Shown here: piece by piece, positions 8,406-17,300 of the stretch
Position numbering within the stretch: the stretch's first letter is position 1
Layout of the letters: each line of letters starts with the position of its first letter
NCBI GenBank assembly: GCA_963667605.2
Contig: CAXXUZ010000003.1
Location: forward strand, 1,178,001-1,242,000
DNA: 64,000 bases
From: JADLGL01 sp963667605
Lineage (GTDB): Bacteria; Pseudomonadota; Alphaproteobacteria; Rhizobiales; Kaistiaceae
Reading direction: 5' to 3'
Translations under genes and position numbers: made by a program
Notes under the pieces: model-generated
What the model saw: the letters and a program-made list of their open reading frames with translations, nothing else
Databases searched by the model: none
What the model was told of the DNA's origin: nothing

Positions 8406-9436
8406 GCCGCTTCGCGCTTGGGCTTGATCAGATTGCGGTTGACCAGAAGCTCGGCGATCTGGATCGCGTTTAGCGCCGCGCCCTTGCGGAGATTGTCAGC
8501 CACCACCCATAGCGCGAGCCCGTTCTCGACTGTCCCATCCTCGCGGATGCGGGAGACATAGGTCGCGTCCTCGCCGGCGGTCTCGACCGGCGTGATATAG
8601 CCACCATCCTCGGCCTTATCGACCACTAGAATACCCGGCGCCTCACGCAGAAGCTCTCGCGCGTCAGCGGCCGCGAGCGGCTTCTCCAACTCCAAATTCA
8701 CCGCCTCCGAATGGCCGATGAACACCGGCACGCGAACGCAGGTTGCCGTCAGCTTGATCTTCGGGTCGAGGATCTTCTTGGTCTCGGCGACCATCTTCCA
8801 TTCTTCCCGCGTGAACCCATCCTCCATGAACTCGTCGATATGCGGAATGACATTGAAGGCGATCCGCTTGGTGAAGAGCTTGGCCTCGATCGGGTCGGCG
8901 ACATAGACCGCCCTTGTCTGGTTGAACAGCTCGTCCATCGCCTCCTTACCGGCGCCGGACACCGATTGATACGTCGAGACCACGACCCGCTTGATCGTCG
9001 CCGCCTCATGAATCGGCTTCAGCACCACCACCAATTGCGCCGTCGAGCAATTCGGATTGGCGATGATATTGCGCTTGCCGAAGCCGACGATTGCCTCGGC
9101 GTTCACCTCCGGCACGATCAGCGGCACATCGGAATCAAACCGAAAGGCCGAGGAATTATCGATCACCACGCAACCGGCGGCAGCGATTTTGGGCGCAGAT
9201 TCCTTCGCCACCGAACCGCCCGCCGACATCAGGCAAATGTCGGTATCGGAAAAATCGAAGTTTTCGAGGGCCTTGACCTTCAAAGTACGATCGCCGAGCG
9301 ATACTTCCTTGCCAAGGCTGCGGCGTGACGCCAGCGCCACCACCTCATCGGCCGGGAAGCCCCTCTCGTCGATGATGTTCAGCATCTCGCGTCCGACATT
9401 GCCGGTGGCGCCGACGATGGCGATTTTGTAGCCCAT
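8402..9436 (-). CDS. asd: Aspartate-semialdehyde dehydrogenase
   Basis: NADPH-dependent reduction of aspartyl phosphate to aspartate semialdehyde, the branch point to lysine, diaminopimelate, threonine and methionine. The Rossmann motif GATGNVG is at residues 9-15, the catalytic cysteine is Cys130 in NPNCSTAQL, the GAGKEAMDEL segment follows, and the substrate-binding Arg and His of the family lie further on. The 344-residue length is typical. It lies downstream of leuB on the same strand with 69 bases between; leuB-asd adjacency is common in alphaproteobacteria. A lysA-like gene is only 2 kb away, so part of the lysine pathway is grouped here. Confidence 0.95.
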   Translation of the reverse strand: MGYKIAIVGATGNVGREMLNIIDERGFPADEVVALASRRSLGKEVSLGDRTLKVKALENFDFSDTDICLMSAGGSVAKESAPKIAAAGCVVIDNSSAFRFDSDVPLIVPEVNAEAIVGFGKRNIIANPNCSTAQLVVVLKPIHEAATIKRVVVSTYQSVSGAGKEAMDELFNQTRAVYVADPIEAKLFTKRIAFNVIPHIDEFMEDGFTREEWKMVAETKKILDPKIKLTATCVRVPVFIGHSEAVNLELEKPLAAADARELLREAPGILVVDKAEDGGYITPVETAGEDATYVSRIREDGTVENGLALWVVADNLRKGAALNAIQIAELLVNRNLIKPKREAA

Positions 9437-9505
9437 GTAGTTCTCCTGAGCCGACCCCTCGGCCAGCGTCGCGCCGTTCTAAGCCAGTCGCCTATACTGT
9501 CAACG

Positions 9506-10615
9506 CTACGCCGCCGCGCGATCGAGTTCGGCGATGATCGCCTGACCCATCTCTGCGGTACTGACCTTGCTCATCCCATCGGTCCAGATGTCGGCGGTGC
9601 GGAGGCCGACATCGAGGGTGGCCGAAATCGCTTTGTCGAGAAGTTCCGCTTCCTCGATCATGCCGAAGGAATATCTGAGCGCCATGCCGAAAGAGGCGAT
9701 CATCGCGATCGGATTGGCGAGGCCCTGGTCGGCAATATCCGGCGCCGAGCCGTGGACCGGCTCGTAAAGCGCCTTCCGCTTGCCGGTTGCCTCGTTCGGC
9801 GCACTGAGCGACGCCGAGGGCAGCATGCCGAGCGAGCCGGTCAGCATCGCCGCGACGTCGGACAGCATATCGCCGAACAAATTGTCGGTGACGATCACGT
9901 CGAACTGCTTTGGCCGGCGTACCAGCTGCATGCCGCCAGCATCGGCCAGCATGTGCTCAAGCGTTAAATCGGAATAGGCGTGTTGATGGACCGCGCTGAC
10001 AACCTCGTGCCACAGAACACCGGACTTCATTACGTTGCGCTTGTCCATCGAGGTGACCTTGCGGCCGCGAGCCCGGGCAAGATCGAACGCCACCGTGGCG
10101 ATTCGCTCGATCTCGTAGGTCTCGTAAACCTGCGAATCGACGGCGCGCTTTTGACCATTGCCGAGATCGACGATCTCTTTCGGCTCACCGAAATAGACCC
10201 CGCCGGTGAGCTCGCGGACGATCATAATATCGAGCCCCTCGACCACCTCCGGCTTCAGCGACGAGGCCGAGGCAAGAGCGGCGTAGCAGATCGCCGGTCT
10301 GAGATTGGCGAACAGCTCCAAATCCTTGCGAAGCCGAAGAAGCCCCGCCTCTGGGCGCGCATCATACGGGGTCTTGTCCCATCTCGGCCCGCCAACCGCA
10401 CCGAAGAGCACCGCATCGGCGTCGTGAGCGAGCGCCATAGCCTCATCACTGATCGCGACCCGGTGGGCGTCATAGGCCGCACCGCCGACCAGATCCTCCT
10501 CAATGGTGAAGCCGGCGCCACGCCGGTTGAACCAGGCGATGACGGGTTTAACCTCGGCCACTATCTCGGGGCCGATCCCGTCACCGGGTAAGAGAAGGAG
10601 CTTGCGGTCTGGCAT
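9506..10615 (-). CDS. leuB: 3-isopropylmalate dehydrogenase
   Basis: NAD-dependent oxidative decarboxylation of 3-isopropylmalate in leucine synthesis. MPDRKLLLLPGDGIGPEIV is the classical N-terminus; RELTGGVYFGEP, the DKRNVM segment and TDNLFGDMLSDVAAML provide substrate and metal contacts, and EPVHGSAPDIA binds NAD. I discard a 23-residue upstream extension that lacks family similarity and start at the Met before PDRK, giving 369 residues, the usual size. It is the promoter-proximal gene of a leuB-asd pair. leuC and leuD are not nearby. Confidence 0.95.
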   Translation of the reverse strand: MPDRKLLLLPGDGIGPEIVAEVKPVIAWFNRRGAGFTIEEDLVGGAAYDAHRVAISDEAMALAHDADAVLFGAVGGPRWDKTPYDARPEAGLLRLRKDLELFANLRPAICYAALASASSLKPEVVEGLDIMIVRELTGGVYFGEPKEIVDLGNGQKRAVDSQVYETYEIERIATVAFDLARARGRKVTSMDKRNVMKSGVLWHEVVSAVHQHAYSDLTLEHMLADAGGMQLVRRPKQFDVIVTDNLFGDMLSDVAAMLTGSLGMLPSASLSAPNEATGKRKALYEPVHGSAPDIADQGLANPIAMIASFGMALRYSFGMIEEAELLDKAISATLDVGLRTADIWTDGMSKVSTAEMGQAIIAELDRAAA

Positions 10616-10932
10616 AGCGCGTTGTCCGGCAGTGGTCCCGGATTTTGGAAGCCGTGTCCTAGCCGCCCGGCTCGCACGCTTCAAGCGCGGCTCTGGATGG
10701 CGCCAATCTCCGACCGCACCAAGCGACCAAGCGGCACACCCATGCCAAAACCCAATAACGACCTACGGTTACGAACAATAAGGTCCCTCGAAAGCCTCCG
10801 AGAATTTTTTCGCCATATGGCCTTTCCGATCATCATTATGATACGGTTTTCGTTTAAGCCTGTTCACGGACACCCCGCGAACGATCAGGTGACCGGCGGC
10901 CGCTTCCATTGCCTGAGTCAACGGAGCCCCGC
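10616..10932. other. Divergent intergenic region between leuB and the repeat protein
   Basis: About 317 bases carrying presumably two divergent promoters. A short AT-richer patch near 10800-10860 is the likeliest promoter zone for the plus-strand gene. GGAG just before position 10933 may act as ribosome-binding site. I see no convincing ORF, tRNA or riboswitch here. Confidence 0.4.
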
Positions 10933-13173
10933 ATGTCCCGACAATTTATCATCGCCGCTACAACGGCCGCTGCCACGATTCTCGGCGTTTCCGGTGTCTC
11001 CGCCCAGGATTTCACGCTGCCGCCGACGTTCGGCCAGGTCAGCCTAAATGCCGGGTTCACCCCCGACCCCCATTCGGTGGCAATAGTCGGCGGCGGGCCG
11101 ATCGACGCCACTCCGCTTGGCGCCGGTTGTTGGGGCTCGATCGCCGACGCCCCCGACTATCGGCTCAATTATGGCGCAGGCGGTTTTCCGCTGATCTTCT
11201 CGGTGCTGTCCAACAGCGACACCACGTTGATAATCAACGACCCGTTCGGCAATTGGATCTGCGATGACGATTCCGGCAGCAATCTCAATCCATTCGTCGA
11301 GATCGCCAACCCCAGTTCCGGCCAATATGACATTTGGGTCGGCACTTTCGGCGGTGGCGCTGCCGATGCGACGCTGAACATTTCCGAACTAGGCACTGGT
11401 GGCGGCCAACCTCCGCCACCTCCGCCACCTCCGAACGCCGGCGGTCCGGACATCGGGCTGCCGCCGACGTTCGGCCAGGTCAGCCTAAATGCCGGTTTCA
11501 CCCCGGACCCCCATTCGGTGGCAATAGTCGGCGGCGGGCCGATCGACGCCTTCGATGCCCTTGGCGGCAACTGCTTCGGGTCAATCGCCGAGGCTCCAGA
11601 CTACCGGCTCAACTACAATGCCGGCGGTTTTCCGCTGATCTTCTCGGTGTTGTCCAACAGCGACACCACGTTGATAATCAACGACCCGTTCGGCAATTGG
11701 ATCTGCGACGACGATTCCGGCGGCAATCTCAGTCCACTCGTCGAAATCGCCAACCCCAGCTCCGGCCAGTATGACATTTGGATCGGTACTTTCGGCGGTG
11801 GTGCTGCCGATGGGACGCTGAACATTTCCGAACTAGGCACTGGTGGCGGCCAACCTCCGCCACCTCCGCCACCTCCGAACGCCGGCGGTCCGGGCATCGG
11901 GCTGCCGCCGGCCTTCGGCGAGGTCAGCCTCGTTGCAGGCTTCACGCCAGACCCGCACTCAGTCAGTTTGATAGCTGGCGGTCCGATCAGCGCCTTTGAC
12001 GCTCTTGGCGGCAACTGCTTCGGATCGATCGCCGAGGCTCCAGACTACCGACTCAACTACAGTGCCGGGGGTTTTCCGCTGATCTTCTCGGTCTTGTCCA
12101 ACAGCGACACCACGCTGGTGATCAACGATCCCAGCGGCAATTGGATCTGCGACGACGATTCCGGTGGCAATCTCAATCCATTCGTCGAGATCGCCAGCCC
12201 CAGTTCCGGCCAATATGACATTTGGGTCGGCACTTTCGGCGACACCGCCGACGCGACGCTAAACATTTCCGAACTGGGCACTGGTGGCGGCCAACCTCCG
12301 CCACCTCCGCCACCTCCGCCTCCTCCGCCATCCCCGGGTGCCGGTGGTCCTGACTTCGCCCTGCCGCCGGCCTTTGGCCAGGTCAACCTCGATGCCGGCT
12401 TCACGCCAGATCCACACATCGTGAATTTGATCGCCGGTGGCGCGATCGACGCATTCGATGCCATCGGCAACGATTGTGTCGGCTTCATTGCAGAGACTCC
12501 CGACTATCGGGTCAATTACGGGGCCGGTGGCTTCGCGCTGATCTTCTCGGTGGTCTCGGCCAAAGACACCACGCTGGTGATCAACGATCCCAGCGGCAAT
12601 TGGTTTTGCGACGACGATTCCGGTGGCTTCCCCAATCCGGAAGTCGAATTCGCCAATCCGCTTTCCGGCCAATATGACATCTGGGTCGGCAGCTTCGTCT
12701 TCGGCGAGAACCCTGAGGCGACTCTGAGCATTACCGAGCTCGGCGGCGGTGGTGGTTCGCCAGGCGCCGGCGGGCCAGACTTTGCCCTGCCTCCGACGTT
12801 CGGCAGCGTTACGCTGAACGCCGGATTTAAGCCCGATCCACATTCGGTCGGCCTTGTCGCTGGCGGTCCGATCGATGCCTTCAGCGCGCTCGGTGGCACT
12901 TGCGCCGGCATGATCGCCGAGGCACCTGACTTCCGGCTCGACTACAATGCCAGTGGCTTCCTACTGATCTTCTCGGTAATTTCGGCCGACGACACCACGT
13001 TGGTGATCAACGATCCCAACGGCAATTGGATCTGCGACGACGATTCCGGCGGCAATCTCAATCCGCTCGTCGAGATCGCCGGCCCCACCTCCGGCCAATA
13101 CGACATCTGGGTCGGTACATTCGGCGCTGGCAATCCGGATGCGACCCTCAATATTTCGGAGATGGGGCCGTAG
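10933..13173 (+). CDS. Secreted protein of five tandem PPC-like repeats with polyproline linkers
   Basis: A 746-residue exported protein. After a signal peptide (MSRQFIIAATTAAATILGVSG ends about residue 23-25) come five copies of a roughly 140-residue unit starting near residues 29, 176, 324, 477 and 619. Each unit contains GFTPDPHSV, a Cys (in NCFGSIAEAPDYRLNY), FSVLSNSDTTL, then NDPFGNWICDDDSG and SGQYDIWVGTF. The acidic CDDDSG turn and the beta-rich pattern resemble bacterial pre-peptidase C-terminal (PPC)-like sandwich domains, but no protease domain is present. Units 1-3 are joined by about eight prolines, units 3-4 by twelve; the last linker is Gly-rich. Two Cys per unit could form disulfides. 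Function is unknown; an extracellular adhesive or calcium-binding role is speculative. Confidence 0.8.
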   Translation: MSRQFIIAATTAAATILGVSGVSAQDFTLPPTFGQVSLNAGFTPDPHSVAIVGGGPIDATPLGAGCWGSIADAPDYRLNYGAGGFPLIFSVLSNSDTTLIINDPFGNWICDDDSGSNLNPFVEIANPSSGQYDIWVGTFGGGAADATLNISELGTGGGQPPPPPPPPNAGGPDIGLPPTFGQVSLNAGFTPDPHSVAIVGGGPIDAFDALGGNCFGSIAEAPDYRLNYNAGGFPLIFSVLSNSDTTLIINDPFGNWICDDDSGGNLSPLVEIANPSSGQYDIWIGTFGGGAADGTLNISELGTGGGQPPPPPPPPNAGGPGIGLPPAFGEVSLVAGFTPDPHSVSLIAGGPISAFDALGGNCFGSIAEAPDYRLNYSAGGFPLIFSVLSNSDTTLVINDPSGNWICDDDSGGNLNPFVEIASPSSGQYDIWVGTFGDTADATLNISELGTGGGQPPPPPPPPPPPPSPGAGGPDFALPPAFGQVNLDAGFTPDPHIVNLIAGGAIDAFDAIGNDCVGFIAETPDYRVNYGAGGFALIFSVVSAKDTTLVINDPSGNWFCDDDSGGFPNPEVEFANPLSGQYDIWVGSFVFGENPEATLSITELGGGGGSPGAGGPDFALPPTFGSVTLNAGFKPDPHSVGLVAGGPIDAFSALGGTCAGMIAEAPDFRLDYNASGFLLIFSVISADDTTLVINDPNGNWICDDDSGGNLNPLVEIAGPTSGQYDIWVGTFGAGNPDATLNISEMGP
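11017..13173 (+). repeat. Five in-frame direct repeats of 426-459 bp
   Basis: The repeat units begin at about 11017, 11458, 11902, 12361 and 12787, giving spacings of 441, 444, 459 and 426 bases. Units 1 and 2 are nearly identical in DNA over their first 90 bases and over the NDPFGNW block, while 4 and 5 are more diverged. The linkers are built of CCTCCGCCA-like 9-base steps. This suggests recent duplication or gene conversion among the first copies. Confidence 0.85.
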
Positions 13174-13299
13174 GTCAGCATAGACGAAGACGGCCCATCG
13201 AACCGGGGATACGGATAGATCGGTGGGCGCACCTCGACCATTGAGGCGCGCCGACCGGTCTGCGACACAGTCACCAACCAGTCGCAAAGGGGTCCGTTC

Positions 13300-13668
13300 A
13301 TGGGTCAAACGCGGCAAATATTACCGCTCCTGACGATCGCGATCGCCCTGGCATGGCTGGCGGAAGCCGCGGCTTCCGATGCTGCCGCCACCGCGGGCAC
13401 CCAGGCGCATCTGAAGGTGATTGTCACCGAATGCCGGGGCCAGCTTGGGCTTGGCGCACCAGAGTGCCTGTGCGTTTCCGACCGCGTCGTGGAGGAATTG
13501 AACCCGCTTGAGATCGAATATGTGGCGGCCAGGATCAGCGCCAATGATGCCGAGGTGGAGCGGCTACGAGAGGTTCTTCGATTCGGCGAACGGATGGTAA
13601 TCCTGTGGAAGGTCACCCGCTCGATCGAGGATTGCGCCGATGGTGCGCCGATCAACAACCCGCTTTAG
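13300..13668 (+). CDS. Small secreted Cys-containing protein, unknown function
   Basis: A 122-residue product with a clear signal peptide (hydrophobic LLTIAIALAWLAEAAAS ending near residue 26). The mature part of about 95 residues has four cysteines (TECRG, PECLCVS, EDCAD) and an otherwise acidic helical composition (EELNPLEIEYVAARI, NDAEVERLREVL). I recognise no family. The gene follows the repeat protein by about 125 bases in the same direction and precedes an Inh-type lipoprotein gene, so it is part of a run of exported proteins. No strong Shine-Dalgarno site was seen. Periplasmic localisation is inferred from the signal peptide. Confidence 0.6.
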   Translation: MGQTRQILPLLTIAIALAWLAEAAASDAAATAGTQAHLKVIVTECRGQLGLGAPECLCVSDRVVEELNPLEIEYVAARISANDAEVERLREVLRFGERMVILWKVTRSIEDCADGAPINNPL

Positions 13669-13902
13669 CTGCCGGTCGGCGACGATGGCTGTTTGTCCCG
13701 CGCTAGCAACATTCGCCAAGGCTTGCGACCGCCTCCAATCTGTCGACACTGTCGGGCAAATGGTGTCTTCCTTGCCTTTGACGCCGGAAGTCTTGTGGCT
13801 GGGCGAGAAGGACGGTATCAGCGGCGGGACCCGATCACAGCCGCAGCAATCAAATCAGAAACGGTTTGACCCGCCTCAGCGGCCTAGGCAGGTGAACATC
13901 CC

Positions 13903-14499
13903 ATGAGACTGGTCTGGCTTACGCCTTTATTGGCGGTCGGTCTTGCCGGATGCGGCGCGATCGGCGCGATAGGGATCCCACTGGGCGGCGGCGCCGCCAC
14001 TGATCAGCCCGCCGACTTCAATGCGCTCGATCCGTTGGCCGGCCCGGTGGAAACCGAGCAGTTGCCGCCGCTGGGCGGCCAACCCGCCCCGGGGGGCCAA
14101 GTTCCTATCCCGGTGCTTGACCCCCTGGCAGCCGCGGGTGAATTGGGCCAGCCTGATCAGGTCGCAGCCCTGGCAGCCATTGGTGAGGTCACAGTGGTAT
14201 TCGACGATTTGCTCGGTGCCTGGACAATGACTATCGGCGGCGGTAGCTGCCAGCTGTTTCTCTCCGGCACACCTTGGGAGGATGGTTTCCGCGGCTCGAC
14301 CAGAGACTGCCTGAGTGAGGTCTTGGCTGCGATTTCGTCCTGGCGCCTCGATGGTCAAGAGGTGGTGGTGTTTGCAGGCGGCGCTGCAGTGGCGCGCTTT
14401 TACGCGGTCAGTCTTCTCCGCAATGGCGGGCTCGTTGTCAGCGGCCGTTTCGAGGGCCAGATGGTCGTCGGCGGCATACCGGTAGCGTTTCTCCGATAG
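13903..14499 (+). CDS. Lipoprotein with AprI/Inh-type protease inhibitor domain (Omp19-like)
   Basis: A 198-residue lipoprotein: lipobox LAGC with Cys17 as the lipidated residue, then a Pro/Gly/Gln-rich linker (residues 30-90), then a domain with DDLLGAWTMTIGGGSCQLFL, STRDCLSEVLAAISSWRLDG, VARFYAVSL and GRFEGQMV. That order (GxW...C...C..L..I..W...G) matches the beta-barrel Inh family, which includes Erwinia Inh, Pseudomonas AprI and the Brucella outer-membrane lipoprotein Omp19, inhibitors of extracellular or lysosomal proteases. Two Cys could form the conserved disulfide. It sits between an unknown secreted protein and malate dehydrogenase. Outer-membrane placement is likely because residue +2 is Gly rather than Asp; inhibition is inferred from the family. 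Confidence 0.75.
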   Translation: MRLVWLTPLLAVGLAGCGAIGAIGIPLGGGAATDQPADFNALDPLAGPVETEQLPPLGGQPAPGGQVPIPVLDPLAAAGELGQPDQVAALAAIGEVTVVFDDLLGAWTMTIGGGSCQLFLSGTPWEDGFRGSTRDCLSEVLAAISSWRLDGQEVVVFAGGAAVARFYAVSLLRNGGLVVSGRFEGQMVVGGIPVAFLR

Positions 14500-14548
14500 G
14501 GTCTTTCGCGATCGCCAGCCACCGATCGATGTTAAGGATGAGTTGAGA

Positions 14549-15514
14549 ATGGCGCGAGCCAAAATCGCCTTGATCGGTGCCGGCCAGATCGGGGGCACAT
14601 TGGCCCATCTGATCGGGCTGAAAGAGCTCGGTGATACGATGCTGATCGACATCGCCGACGGCGTGCCCCAGGGTAAGGCATTGGACGTTGCCCAGGCGGC
14701 GCCAATCCACGGCTATGACGCCAGCTTCGCCGGGGCTTCCAGCTATGCCTCGATCGGCGGCGCCGATGTCTGCATCGTGACCGCCGGCATGCCGCGAAAG
14801 CCCGGGATGAGCCGCGACGACCTTATCGATATCAATCTCAAGGCAATGGAACAGGTCGGCGCCGGAATTGCAAAATACGCGCCGGAAACCTTCGTGATTT
14901 GCCTTACTAATCCGCTCGATGCGATGGTCTGGGCGCTCCAGCGCTACGCTGGCCTACCCAAGACCAAGATCGTCGGCATGGCCGGCGTGCTCGATTCCAC
15001 TCGGTTTAGGGCATTTCTGGCGGCCGAACTCGATATCTCGGCCCAGGACATCACCGCTTTCGTGCTCGGCGGCCATGGCGATTCGATGGTCCCGCTGACT
15101 CGCTATTCGACGGTCGCCGGTATCCCGCTTCCCGATATCGTCAAAATGGGCTGGATGACGGCCGATCGGCTGGCGGAGATTGTGGACCGCACCCGCCATG
15201 GCGGCGCCGAATTGGTTGCACTCCTCAAGACCGGTTCGGCCTTCTATGCCCCCGCCGCCTCGGCGATCGAGATGGCCGAGAGTTACCTTAAGGACAAGAA
15301 AAGACTGCTACCCGCCTCGGCCCATCTCGACGGCCAATATGGCGTCGAGGACCGCTTCATCGGCGTGCCGGTGGTGATCGGAGCAGGCGGCGTGGAGCGC
15401 ATTATCGAAATCAGCCTCAATCGGACCGAGCGTGATCTCTTCGACAAATCGGTTGCGGCTGTCGACAAGCTGATCGATGCCTGCCGCCGGATCGCGCCGA
15501 GCCTCGCGGCTTAG
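14549..15514 (+). CDS. mdh: Malate dehydrogenase, LDH-like type
   Basis: NAD-dependent oxidation of malate to oxaloacetate in the TCA cycle. The Rossmann GAGQIGG motif is at residues 10-16; the Asp in MLIDIADGVPQGKA favours NAD; TAGMPRKPGMSRDDL has the active-site loop Arg residues typical of MDH rather than LDH; TNPLDAMVW and GGHGDSMVPLTRYS carry the catalytic Asp-flanking region and His. The 321-residue length is typical of alphaproteobacterial MDH. I start at the ATG rather than at a TTG two codons upstream. In many relatives mdh heads sucCD-sucAB; here the next gene is an unknown secreted protein, so that arrangement is not present. Confidence 0.95.
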   Translation: MARAKIALIGAGQIGGTLAHLIGLKELGDTMLIDIADGVPQGKALDVAQAAPIHGYDASFAGASSYASIGGADVCIVTAGMPRKPGMSRDDLIDINLKAMEQVGAGIAKYAPETFVICLTNPLDAMVWALQRYAGLPKTKIVGMAGVLDSTRFRAFLAAELDISAQDITAFVLGGHGDSMVPLTRYSTVAGIPLPDIVKMGWMTADRLAEIVDRTRHGGAELVALLKTGSAFYAPAASAIEMAESYLKDKKRLLPASAHLDGQYGVEDRFIGVPVVIGAGGVERIIEISLNRTERDLFDKSVAAVDKLIDACRRIAPSLAA

Positions 15515-15723
15515 CGATCCCGCCAGGTAGCGGCGTGCGGGCCGGATGAACCGTCGTCCTCCGCCGAGGATTCTGATCGATCGCCCGCCAATCGCATTAC
15601 TGTCGTCGAGATCGTGCGGATGATCGGCAACTGCGGTACGATGGCGGCGATCTTCAGACGACAGCAGGTCTCATCCTCTGACGCTACGGATGTGGATAAA
15701 GGATCTCACTTAGGAGCTCGGCA

Positions 15724-16263
15724 ATGGCGAGACTGACGAAACAGCCGGTGGCGAACGCCACCACCACCCGTAACCTCCTTCAGATCAGCCTGGCGGCTTT
15801 TGCGGGTGTGATGCTGATCGCGCTGCTGGCGACGCAGGCGACCGCCCAAAAACGGACGCCAGGGTCGACCAGCCTCATCGAGGACGGCATCGATCTTTGC
15901 GCGATCATTGAAGATTCCTATTCGAAGGGTCCCTTCGTGTGGGAGTTAGACGCCTCGAAGATCTACGATGACGGTACCGACGTGTTCCTCTTCGCGCTGA
16001 TCGAATCCTATCCGAGCGGAGAGATCGGCTATTGCTCGTTCGACGCACAATATGTGCGGGTAATTCAGGGTCTTGAGTCCATCGCGGACCTTTATGGCGT
16101 CAGCGGCATTGTCGAATATGTCGATGGTGGCGCCTATGGCGCGTGGGAGAACATGGCTGATGACGGCGTCTATTTCCTGCTCGCTGAGATCATCGACGAT
16201 TGCTTCTTCTTGCAGATGACTCGATTCTCCGAGCTGGGTGCGCCAGCCGTCGGCGGCAAATAA
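15724..16263 (+). CDS. Secreted or membrane-anchored acidic protein, unknown function
   Basis: A 179-residue protein with a long N-region and a strong hydrophobic segment (LLQISLAAFAGVMLIALLAT, about residues 18-37) followed by QATAQ, a plausible signal peptidase site. The mature part is acidic, with four cysteines (DLCAII, GYCSFD, DDCFFL) and aromatic-rich beta segments (GPFVWELDASKIYDDGTDVF, LADYG-like turns, DGVYFLLAEI). I recognise no family; the pattern resembles Cache-type sensor folds only loosely, which I would not assert. AGGAG lies about nine bases before the ATG. It faces xerC tail to tail. Confidence 0.6.
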   Translation: MARLTKQPVANATTTRNLLQISLAAFAGVMLIALLATQATAQKRTPGSTSLIEDGIDLCAIIEDSYSKGPFVWELDASKIYDDGTDVFLFALIESYPSGEIGYCSFDAQYVRVIQGLESIADLYGVSGIVEYVDGGAYGAWENMADDGVYFLLAEIIDDCFFLQMTRFSELGAPAVGGK

Positions 16264-16283
16264 TCACAAGAGGCGGCCGAAGC

Positions 16284-16297
16284 GGGCGCTAACGCCC
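16284..16297. terminator. Short GC palindrome between converging genes
   Basis: GGGCG-CTAA-CGCCC lies in the 38-base gap between the secreted protein gene and the 3' end of xerC. A hairpin between converging genes could stop transcription from both sides, but there is no T-run on either strand, so an intrinsic terminator is doubtful. Confidence 0.25.
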
Positions 16298-16301
16298 CGA
16301 C

Positions 16302-17300
16302 TCATCTGCCCGATCGCGGGTGCGCGCGGTCATAGACATCGAGCAAACGATCTGTCTCGACCGCCGTGTATATCTGCGTGGTCGAAAGGCTGGCATGGCC
16401 GAGCAATTCCTGCACCGTCCTCAGATCACCGCTCCCCGACAGGAGATGAGTAGCGAAGGAATGACGGAGGGCATGCGGCGTCGCTGCCGGAGGCAGGCCG
16501 AGAGCGACCCTCATTTTCTCCACCGCCTTTTGCACAATTCGTGGGCTGAGTGGCCCGCCGCGCGCGCCGACGAAAAGCGGCGCGTCCAGACCCGGAGCGT
16601 ACGGGCATTGCGCGAGATAGCTTTCAACTGCCTCGGCCACCACCGGCAGCACCGGCACCAATCGTGCCTTGCCGCCCTTGCCGATAACTCGGAGCGTCTC
16701 CAAGCCAGCACGTGGAGCCTCGCCGCGCCTTAGCGACAGCGCCTCCGAGATCCTGAGACCGGAGCCATATAGAAGCGACAGCACCGCCGCGTTACGTGCT
16801 GCGATCCAAGGCGTCTCGGAAAGCTGTTCAGCCGGGTCGGTCAGTCTCTTGGCGCGCGCCACATCGATCGGCTTCGGCAGTGTCTTCGGTTGCCGCGGGG
16901 TCCGGAGCGCCCGCACCGCGGCAGTGCTGGCACCAGTGTCGCGTTCCAGGAACCGCATCAGCGATCGTACTCCGGCGAGACCGCGCGCCAAGGTCCTCGG
17001 CCCCACCCCTTCCCTTCGCCTTGCCGCCAGAAAGGCACGAAGATCGGCGGTGGTGAGATCGCTGATGTCAGAGACCGCTGGCACAGCGCCGAGATGGCCG
17101 GTCATGAAGGAAAGGAACTGGTCGACATCGCGGCCATAGGCTTCAAGCGTGTTGGCAGCGAGGCGACGCTCAGAGCCGAGATGCCAACGCCACCGGCCCA
17201 GCTCCTCGCGAAGGTCGGGAGCGGCAGACAACAACGGTTGGACTGTCGAATGTTTGCGAGGCACCAGACGAAACAGCTTCCTGATGGAGCGACGCACCAT
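16302..17300 (-). CDS. xerC: Tyrosine recombinase XerC
   Basis: Site-specific recombinase that resolves chromosome dimers at dif with XerD. N-terminal SAM-like DNA-binding domain (about residues 28-125) and C-terminal catalytic domain with all active residues in place: Arg183 (SGLRISEAL), Lys in GKGGKARLV (208 or 211), His276/Arg279 (PHALRHSF), His302 (LGHASL) and Tyr311 (TQIYTAVE). The 332-residue length fits, with a slightly long N-terminus; a later start is possible. It diverges from the methyltransferase and lies close to priA, the usual neighbourhood of xerC in this group, which argues for chromosomal XerC rather than a phage integrase. Confidence 0.92.
   Translation of the reverse strand: MVRRSIRKLFRLVPRKHSTVQPLLSAAPDLREELGRWRWHLGSERRLAANTLEAYGRDVDQFLSFMTGHLGAVPAVSDISDLTTADLRAFLAARRREGVGPRTLARGLAGVRSLMRFLERDTGASTAAVRALRTPRQPKTLPKPIDVARAKRLTDPAEQLSETPWIAARNAAVLSLLYGSGLRISEALSLRRGEAPRAGLETLRVIGKGGKARLVPVLPVVAEAVESYLAQCPYAPGLDAPLFVGARGGPLSPRIVQKAVEKMRVALGLPPAATPHALRHSFATHLLSGSGDLRTVQELLGHASLSTTQIYTAVETDRLLDVYDRAHPRSGR

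Noticed and set aside
11400..12340. CCTCCGCCA repeats considered as a CRISPR-like or minisatellite array
   Set aside because: They are short coding repeats for polyproline linkers in one reading frame, with no spacers.
13640..13906. 88-codon plus-strand frame between the Cys protein and the Inh lipoprotein
   Set aside because: No ribosome-binding site, overlap at its start with the preceding gene, and no compositional sign of a real protein.
16302..17300. Tyrosine recombinase as the integrase of a mobile island
   Set aside because: Adjacency to priA, full XerC motifs and no attachment repeats, tRNA or phage genes nearby point to chromosomal XerC.
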